A program made the translations under genes and the position numbers. A stretch of DNA of 11,217 nt from positions 1-11,217 of the forward strand of contig JAZNNH010000057.1 in the NCBI GenBank assembly GCA_045580105.1, written 5' to 3'. Positions 6,741 to 11,217 of this stretch are shown in pieces; position 1 is the first letter of the stretch; each line of letters starts with the position of its first letter. The stretch comes from RGIG5579 sp045580105. GTDB lineage: Bacteria > Bacillota > Clostridia > Oscillospirales > SIG627. The notes beneath the pieces were generated by a model. The model searched no databases, was not told the origin of the DNA, and saw only the letters and a list, made by a program, of their open reading frames with translations.

Positions 6741-7328
6741 ATGACGTACCAAGAAAAAGAAGCATCCTTGGAAAAAATCAAAAACGAAGTGCTGAAATGC
6801 GACAAATGCGCGCTGTGCCACACACGCAAAAACGTTGTTTTTGCAAGAGGAAGTGCCGCTTCCCCGCTTCTCTTCGTAGGAGAAGCACCGGGGGAACAAG
6901 AGGATCTGCAAGGCGCGCCGTTCGTAGGAAAAGCCGGTCAACTGTTGGATGAATATCTTACTTTTTGCGGATTTGAAGAGGAAGACTACTACATCACGAA
7001 TATCTTAAAGTGTCGCCCTCCCCACAATCGCGATCCCCAAGAAGAGGAGGAAGACGCTTGTCTTCCCTATTTGCGCGCGCAAGTAAAAGCCCTCTCTCCC
7101 CGCATTTTGGTGTGTCTTGGAAGAATTGCCGCCAAGCGAATCATCTCTCCCGATTTTCGGATTACCCGCGATCACGGCAAGTGGTTTGAGCAAGGTCAAA
7201 TGAAAATTATGGCAACCTTCCACCCTTCCGCTCTCCTGCGCGATCCGAGCAAAAAAGAAGAGACGCTGAACGATTTTAAAGCAATTTTAGAAGAATTTAA
7301 CAAAGTATCGCAAAAATGTGACTGCTAA
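6741..7328 (+). CDS. udg: Family 4 uracil-DNA glycosylase (Fe-S cluster type)
   Basis: Removes uracil from DNA at deaminated cytosines to begin base-excision repair. The 195-residue product shows the four cysteines of the 4Fe-4S cluster: C20 and C23 (CDKC), C91 (KCRPPHNR) and C107. The 16-residue spacing of the last pair matches the Thermotoga enzyme as I remember it. The catalytic region GEAPGEQED (47-55) is followed by QGAPFVGKAGQLLD, and the late motif HPSALLR (161-167) is intact. Length is normal for the family. An ATG at 6711 is in frame but overlaps the adaptor gene. The ATG at 6741 is preferred because GGA at 6731-6733 sits 7 nt upstream and because the protein then begins close to the first cysteines, as is usual. 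It is second in the unit with the MecA-like adaptor, and a terminator begins inside its last codons. Confidence 0.95.
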   Translation: MTYQEKEASLEKIKNEVLKCDKCALCHTRKNVVFARGSAASPLLFVGEAPGEQEDLQGAPFVGKAGQLLDEYLTFCGFEEEDYYITNILKCRPPHNRDPQEEEEDACLPYLRAQVKALSPRILVCLGRIAAKRIISPDFRITRDHGKWFEQGQMKIMATFHPSALLRDPSKKEETLNDFKAILEEFNKVSQKCDC

Positions 7329-7355
7329 AAAAAATAGCCAGTCATATTTTATTTT
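7319..7355 (+). terminator. Rho-independent terminator after udg
   Basis: Left arm TGACTGCTA (7319-7327) pairs with right arm TAGCCAGTCA (7335-7344), with one bulged C and a 7-A loop. The T-rich tail TATTTTATTTT follows (7345-7355). The left arm overlaps the udg stop codon. The tail is interrupted, so efficiency may be moderate. Confidence 0.7.
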
Positions 7356-7369
7356 CCCCGACAAACAAT
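7342..7369 (+). promoter_or_regulatory. Possible sporulation-type (SigE-like) promoter before the deacetylase pair
   Basis: No convincing SigA promoter lies in the 62 bp before the deacetylase gene. TCATATT (7342-7348) matches the Bacillus SigE -35 consensus (KMATATT), and CAAACAAT (7362-7369) differs from its -10 (CATACAAT) at one base. The 13-bp spacing is one shorter than usual, and the site overlaps the terminator tail, which is AT-rich. Tentative. Confidence 0.3.
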
Positions 7370-7390
7370 AGTAACGTAAAGGAGGATATT

Positions 7391-8131
7391 ATGAAAAAAT
7401 GGATCTGTTTTACGGTAGCAATCATTTTCATGTCAATCTCTTCCTTTGCACAGGCACAAAACAAAAGCAATTGGTATTTCTCGTCGAAAAACCGAAATGA
7501 CCGTCCCTCTCTTCCGTCTGTTTCCAACCAATCCGTCAAAGGAATCGGAAAAGAAGAAAAAGTCTTATATCTGACCTTTGACGCGGGATATGAAAACGGA
7601 AACGTGGAAAAGACCGTACAAATTCTCAAAGAAAACGACGTGAAGGGCGCTTTTTTCGTATTGAAGCATTTTGTTCAGGCAAACCCTGATTTATGCCGTA
7701 CGATCAAAGAAAACGGAAATATGATCTGCAATCACACCTCTTCACACGCCTGCCTTCCCAATTTAAGCAAGGAACAAATCAAAAACGAAATTTTGGGGCT
7801 GGAATCCTACGTTCGCGAAACGATGGGCATTGAGATGGATCGCTATTTCCGTCCACCGGAGGGAGCTTATTCGGAATCGTCGCTGGCGGCGGTGGAAGAG
7901 ATCGGATACAAGACCGTATTTTGGAGTTTGGCATGGGCAGATTGGGACAACAACAATCAGAAAAGTCCCGAATACGCCATGGAAAAGCTTTTGACAAGAG
8001 TTCACGACGGTGCTGTGATCTTGCTTCATCCCACCTCTGAAACCAACTGTAAAATTCTGCCGGAATTTATTCGGACGATGAAACAGAAGGGATACCGATT
8101 CGCGACACTGGAGGAATTATGGGACGCATAA
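7391..8131 (+). CDS. pdaA: PdaA-like polysaccharide deacetylase (MurNAc deacetylase type), exported
   Basis: A 246-residue NodB-fold deacetylase. PdaA enzymes remove the acetyl group from muramic acid on the way to the muramic-delta-lactam of spore cortex. A signal peptide covers about 1-22 (MKK, a hydrophobic stretch, then AQAQ), so it acts outside the membrane. Motifs: TFDAG (62-66), NHTSSH with metal ligands H115 and H119, RPPEGAYSE (154-162), FWSLAWADWD (177-186) and LLHPTS (211-216). The second aspartate of the canonical TFDDG is alanine (A65); PdaA proteins also lack that aspartate, and FDxGYENG fits them. The WYF segment after the signal peptide is also PdaA-like. A very strong site, AAAGGAGG, lies 5 nt before the ATG. 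The gene overlaps the next one by 13 nt. The PdaA subgroup is likely but not proven, because nothing in the window shows that the organism sporulates. Confidence 0.85.
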   Translation: MKKWICFTVAIIFMSISSFAQAQNKSNWYFSSKNRNDRPSLPSVSNQSVKGIGKEEKVLYLTFDAGYENGNVEKTVQILKENDVKGAFFVLKHFVQANPDLCRTIKENGNMICNHTSSHACLPNLSKEQIKNEILGLESYVRETMGIEMDRYFRPPEGAYSESSLAAVEEIGYKTVFWSLAWADWDNNNQKSPEYAMEKLLTRVHDGAVILLHPTSETNCKILPEFIRTMKQKGYRFATLEELWDA

Positions 8132-8817
8132 CAAAAAACGTGTTCCTATCTTTGCTGGCGCTTCTTTTCTTCGGCAGCGTAATTTCCCACCCTCTTTCCG
8201 CCGATGCTTCGGTTTACCGAAAAAGCGAAACGGAGGAAAAGAAGATCGCTTTGACCTTTGACGACGGACCCAGCAAACGCAATACGGAAGAAATTCTTTC
8301 GATTCTGGATGAATTCGGCATCAAAGCGACGTTTTTTGTGATCGGAGAAAATGCAAAAGCCGATCCGGAGCGGATTTTAAGCATTCACAACGCAGGACAC
8401 GAGCTTGGAAATCACACCTACACGCACGCTTATATCAGCAAAATTTCTCACGACGCTTTGCTGGAAGAAATCCAAAAAACGGAAGCGGTGCTGCAGGAGA
8501 TTACAGGACAAAAGCCGACGATTTTCCGACCGCCGGGAGGGTATTACAACGACAGCTCCATTGCGGTGCTTAAAGATTTGGGATATAAAAGCATTCTCTG
8601 GTCTTTGGACACCCGTGACTGGAGCATGCCCAAATCCGAAACGATCGTTTCCAAGGTGGAAGGAAGAACCCAGTGCGGCGACATTATTCTCTTTCACGAT
8701 TTGGAGGATAAACGTCTTCCCACGCCAACGGCACTGCGCACCATCATTCCGAATCTCATCAAAGAAGGATATGAATTTGTTACCGTATCGGAATTATTAG
8801 AACAAGAGGCAAGATAA
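8119..8817 (+). CDS. Polysaccharide (peptidoglycan/chitin-type) deacetylase, exported or membrane-anchored
   Basis: A 232-residue canonical NodB-homology enzyme. It hydrolyses N-acetyl groups from amino sugars, probably in peptidoglycan, using a divalent metal. After a hydrophobic N-terminal segment (8-24) with a possible signal cleavage near SADA-S (30/31), all five family motifs are present: TFDDG (46-50; D48 base, D49 metal), NHTYTH (98-103; H99 and H103 metal), RPPGGYYN (137-144), SLDTRDW (162-168) and LFHD (191-194; H193). Its ATG lies inside the 3' end of the PdaA-like gene, with GGAGGA at 8110-8115, so the pair is translationally coupled. It could be a PgdA-type wall modifier or a PdaB-like sporulation protein; the intact DD motif favours a catalytically competent enzyme. 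The terminator's left arm lies in its last codons. Confidence 0.92.
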   Translation: MGRITKNVFLSLLALLFFGSVISHPLSADASVYRKSETEEKKIALTFDDGPSKRNTEEILSILDEFGIKATFFVIGENAKADPERILSIHNAGHELGNHTYTHAYISKISHDALLEEIQKTEAVLQEITGQKPTIFRPPGGYYNDSSIAVLKDLGYKSILWSLDTRDWSMPKSETIVSKVEGRTQCGDIILFHDLEDKRLPTPTALRTIIPNLIKEGYEFVTVSELLEQEAR

Positions 8818-8835
8818 TTGCCTCTTTTCTTTTTT
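8804..8835 (+). terminator. Strong Rho-independent terminator after the deacetylases
   Basis: A perfect 9-bp stem, AAGAGGCAA (8804-8812) with TTGCCTCTT (8818-8826), and a 5-nt loop GATAA that contains the stop codon (8815-8817). A T-rich tail follows at 8827-8835. It closes the deacetylase unit and separates it from the next promoter. Confidence 0.93.
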
Positions 8836-8845
8836 GATAAAACGA

Positions 8846-8874
8846 TTGACGAAAACTTGTGCATTCGGTATAAT
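8846..8874 (+). promoter_or_regulatory. SigA-type promoter for the SMC-like ATPase and recG
   Basis: TTGACG (8846-8851), a 17-bp spacer, then TATAAT (8869-8874): 11 of 12 consensus positions at optimal spacing, directly after the terminator. Predicted start near 8881, giving a short leader before the ATG at 8903. The ribosome binding site AAGGG (8891-8895) is only moderate. Confidence 0.85.
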
Positions 8875-8902
8875 AAAGGTACTATAACAAAAGGGTATTT
8901 TT

Positions 8903-11074
8903 ATGGATCAGACAAAACTTTCCATCGTAAAAATAGAAATTGACTCGTTTAAAAAAATCAGAAATCTTACGATTGAGCCGGAAGAAGGTGCCAACCTCTT
9001 TTTCGGCTCCTTTCGCAGCGGTAAAACCAGTCTTTGCGAATTCATTCAGTTCGCGCTGTACGGGGCAGATTCCGTTTCCCTTGCCAGAGATAATGCGGAA
9101 GATGCGCTCGGCCGAATTTTCTTTTCCGACAGTGACCGTCAATACCTCATCGAACGCAGTTTGATCGCGGGAAAAGAGATCTGTAATTTTGTCATGTTAC
9201 CGGAGAAAAAACGCGTGGAAACTGAGCTTTCTCCCGGCGAATATTTAACGGGAATGGACTGGGATTCGTTTGACCTGATCACCTATTTTAAGCAAGCGCG
9301 CTACGAAACCCCCATTTTCAAACCGAAGTTTTCTTTTTTGAAGCAGATTTCTTCCTTTCACGAAGAAACCCAGACCATCTATCAAGACGAGGTGCTTTGG
9401 AAAGAAAAGAAAGACGCATTTCGAAATCATGAAAAAAGCGGATTGCTGGACCGCCTGATGGAAGAACAGGAACGCTTGCAAAAAGAAATTTTGGAGCGCC
9501 CCGACTGGGAAGCCGAAGCGGAAAAATGCACCCAATCCATCGCTGAGATCGTCGCAAAACTGGATGAAAACGATCGAAGAAGCGTTCTTTTAAAGGCGGA
9601 CATGGCTTCCTTTTCCGACGATTTGAAGCTCAGCCGCAACAAAGAAAATGCGCAGGATCTGCATCGCCGCTTGCAAGCAAAAGAAAAGCAGTGTCGAATT
9701 TTGGCATTCAACGTAACCAAAAAGATCGGTCTGCTGACGGAAGAAGAGCTGGACGATATGAAAAGCGACTACAATCGCTTAAGTCTTGCGGAAACGGCCT
9801 TGGCGGAAGCAAGGACGGCTCTTTCCTCTGCGGAAGAAAATTTGGTCTTCCACAAAAAACTCTTTTCCGAACACGACAACAAAGAACACTACGAAGCCGA
9901 GCGCGCACGCATTTTGCAAAACAAGCGAAACCGCTTGATCGTGATGCTTTTGGGGATCGTGTTTATGGCAGCCGGTGCAAGTCTTTATTTCGTTTTGCAT
10001 TTTCTTAACTACAAGCTGATTACCTCGCTTGCCCTGTCCGGCGCCGTACTGCTTTTGGGGGTGGCACTGGAATTTGTTTCCACCGTCTTTAGCGGAACCA
10101 TCAAAAAGATTTTAGCGGAAAACGACAAAGCAAGCTTGTCTGATTTTTACGAATACTACGACCGTCTTTGTGCTCACGACAAAACCACTCAGGTTTATTT
10201 GGATCAGGTGGAGCACCTTGCCGAAAACTGCAAAATGAAGTCCGATGCGAAGGAAGTCATCGTTTCCCTAATTTTTGAAAAAATTTCTTCTTTGGGATAC
10301 AAAGAAAGCGACGGTGATTTGGTTGCCATCTGTGATCAGATCATTGAAGCCAACGATTCCCTTTATGACCTCAAGCACGAAATTGCCGAAGACGGGGCAC
10401 AATATCGCGCACTGTTATCGGAAGACGTGGAAAACGAAACGCTGGAAGTCAGCCCCGAATTTGCTGCCTTGCAAAAGGAACTGGCCTTCCTTTCCGTTCA
10501 AAACGATTCTCTTTACAAGAAAAAAACCTTGCTTTCCTCCCGTCTGCAGGAAGCAAACGGTCACCTCTACAAAAGCGAAGAAGAAAACATGGAAGCGCTT
10601 TCCCGCGTGCAGGAGCAGATTGAAGTTCAAATCCGCGAATTTGAAGCGACCGAACTCAACTACACCCTCGCTTTGGCAAGAAAAGAGCGCTTTGAAAACG
10701 ATTTGAAGGAAACCCTGACCCGATCCATCAACCAAAAGATTTCCTTTGTCCTCAACGAAGGCGAATCGTTCCTGTTTGACGAAAATTTCGAGCTTTGCTT
10801 CCGTGACCGTGATTCGGTTCTGCCTTTGATTGCCGCCGGCGGCGGTGTCGTTTCCGAAATGGGTCTTTTGGCGTTTCGTTTAAGTCTTGCCGAGCTGCTC
10901 GGCAAAACGGGACTGCCGATGATCTTTGACGATTCCTTTTCCATGCTTTCTATGGATGCGGCAGAAAAACTGTATCAAGTTCTGCAACGTGCTTGCTCCC
11001 AATTCTTTATCACAAGTTCTTCCGAAGATTTTCTGGGACTTTGCAAGTCGAGCGCGAAAGCGTTCCTGCTTTGA
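8903..11074 (+). CDS. YhaN/SMC-like ATPase with two membrane helices inside the coiled coil
   Basis: A 723-residue split ABC-type ATPase of the Rad50/SbcC/YhaN class. The N-terminal lobe has Walker A GSFRSGKT (35-42) and a candidate Q-loop at Q131 (FKQARYE). Long charged, heptad-like coiled-coil stretches follow (about 155-340 and 400-630). They are interrupted by two hydrophobic helices (about 345-368 and 371-395), so the protein should be a membrane-anchored hairpin. The C-terminal lobe has a degenerate signature region AAGGGVVSEMGLLAFRL (644-660) and Walker B LPMIFDD (671-677), with Asp rather than Glu at the end. Family members act on DNA or its ends, YhaN usually beside the SbcD-like nuclease YhaO. 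No nuclease gene lies in this window. The start ATG is preceded by AAGGG 7 nt upstream. The stop codon overlaps the recG start. YhaN membership is inferred from architecture; the exact role is unknown. Confidence 0.8.
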   Translation: MDQTKLSIVKIEIDSFKKIRNLTIEPEEGANLFFGSFRSGKTSLCEFIQFALYGADSVSLARDNAEDALGRIFFSDSDRQYLIERSLIAGKEICNFVMLPEKKRVETELSPGEYLTGMDWDSFDLITYFKQARYETPIFKPKFSFLKQISSFHEETQTIYQDEVLWKEKKDAFRNHEKSGLLDRLMEEQERLQKEILERPDWEAEAEKCTQSIAEIVAKLDENDRRSVLLKADMASFSDDLKLSRNKENAQDLHRRLQAKEKQCRILAFNVTKKIGLLTEEELDDMKSDYNRLSLAETALAEARTALSSAEENLVFHKKLFSEHDNKEHYEAERARILQNKRNRLIVMLLGIVFMAAGASLYFVLHFLNYKLITSLALSGAVLLLGVALEFVSTVFSGTIKKILAENDKASLSDFYEYYDRLCAHDKTTQVYLDQVEHLAENCKMKSDAKEVIVSLIFEKISSLGYKESDGDLVAICDQIIEANDSLYDLKHEIAEDGAQYRALLSEDVENETLEVSPEFAALQKELAFLSVQNDSLYKKKTLLSSRLQEANGHLYKSEEENMEALSRVQEQIEVQIREFEATELNYTLALARKERFENDLKETLTRSINQKISFVLNEGESFLFDENFELCFRDRDSVLPLIAAGGGVVSEMGLLAFRLSLAELLGKTGLPMIFDDSFSMLSMDAAEKLYQVLQRACSQFFITSSSEDFLGLCKSSAKAFLL

Positions 11075-11217
11075 TGGAACCGCTTCTGTTATCCTCCCCC
11101 ACGCTTTCCTTAAAGGGAGTGGGCGAGAAAAAATCGGCGGCTTTCAAAAAAGCCGGCATCCACACCGTTCAAGATTTGCTCCTGTGGTTTCCCCGTCATT
11201 ACAAAAGCGGAAAAATC
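11074..11217 (+). CDS. recG: ATP-dependent DNA helicase RecG, N-terminal fragment
   Basis: RecG remodels stalled replication forks and Holliday junctions. Only the first 48 codons are present before the window ends. The fragment carries the family's N-terminal signature: SLKGVGEKKSAAFKKAGIHT followed by VQDLLLWFPRHY, equivalent to the LKGVG...LGI.TV.DLL..FPR.Y opening of RecG. The ATG (11074-11076) overlaps the TGA of the ATPase gene by one base (TGATG). There is no obvious ribosome binding site of its own, so translation probably depends on termination-reinitiation. Confidence 0.9.
   Translation, partial: MEPLLLSSPTLSLKGVGEKKSAAFKKAGIHTVQDLLLWFPRHYKSGKI

Noticed and set aside
1..11217. CRISPR array, IS element, phage or integration boundary
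   Set aside because: No direct repeat series, terminal inverted repeats, transposase or integrase-like protein, or abrupt compositional shift is visible by eye.

Overview
The window looks like a chromosomal segment of a Gram-positive, low-to-mid GC Firmicutes bacterium, most likely an uncultured clostridial lineage. I infer this from strong AGGAGG-type ribosome binding sites, SigA-type promoters close to consensus, two TTG starts, a MecA-family ClpC adaptor, a PdaA-type peptidoglycan deacetylase and a single-chain glycyl-tRNA synthetase. No tRNA, rRNA, CRISPR array, transposase, phage or integration signature is visible. I cannot name a genus from the sequence.

Left half (1-6035, all minus strand, read right to left): a three-gene operon encodes a full-length ABC exporter half (6035-3741), a small stand-alone DUF1854 protein (3731-3219) and a second ABC exporter half (3202-944). 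Each exporter half carries an extra soluble N-terminal domain and a four-cysteine zinc ribbon before its membrane domain. The two halves presumably form a heterodimeric exporter with two intact ATP sites, and the DUF1854 protein is its dedicated partner; the substrate is unknown. Then comes the 5' part of a glycyl-tRNA synthetase gene (880 to the window edge). It has its own consensus promoter lying inside the 3' end of the second ABC gene.

A 223-bp divergent region (6036-6258) holds a minus-strand promoter for the transporter operon, two tandem plus-strand promoters and a perfect 7-bp dyad.

Right half (6259-11217, all plus strand): a short MecA-like adaptor and a family 4 (Fe-S) uracil-DNA glycosylase form one unit closed by a terminator. 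Two overlapping secreted or membrane-anchored polysaccharide deacetylase genes follow: a PdaA-like MurNAc deacetylase type and a canonical NodB-fold type. They act on the wall outside the membrane and end in a strong terminator. A new near-consensus promoter then drives a 723-residue SMC/YhaN-like ATPase with two membrane helices inserted in its coiled coil, coupled by a 1-nt overlap to recG (5' 144 bp only). The right side therefore mixes DNA repair (uracil glycosylase, SMC-like ATPase, RecG) with cell-wall remodelling. The least described parts of the window are the DUF1854 exporter system and the membrane-anchored SMC-like ATPase that lacks its usual nuclease neighbour.
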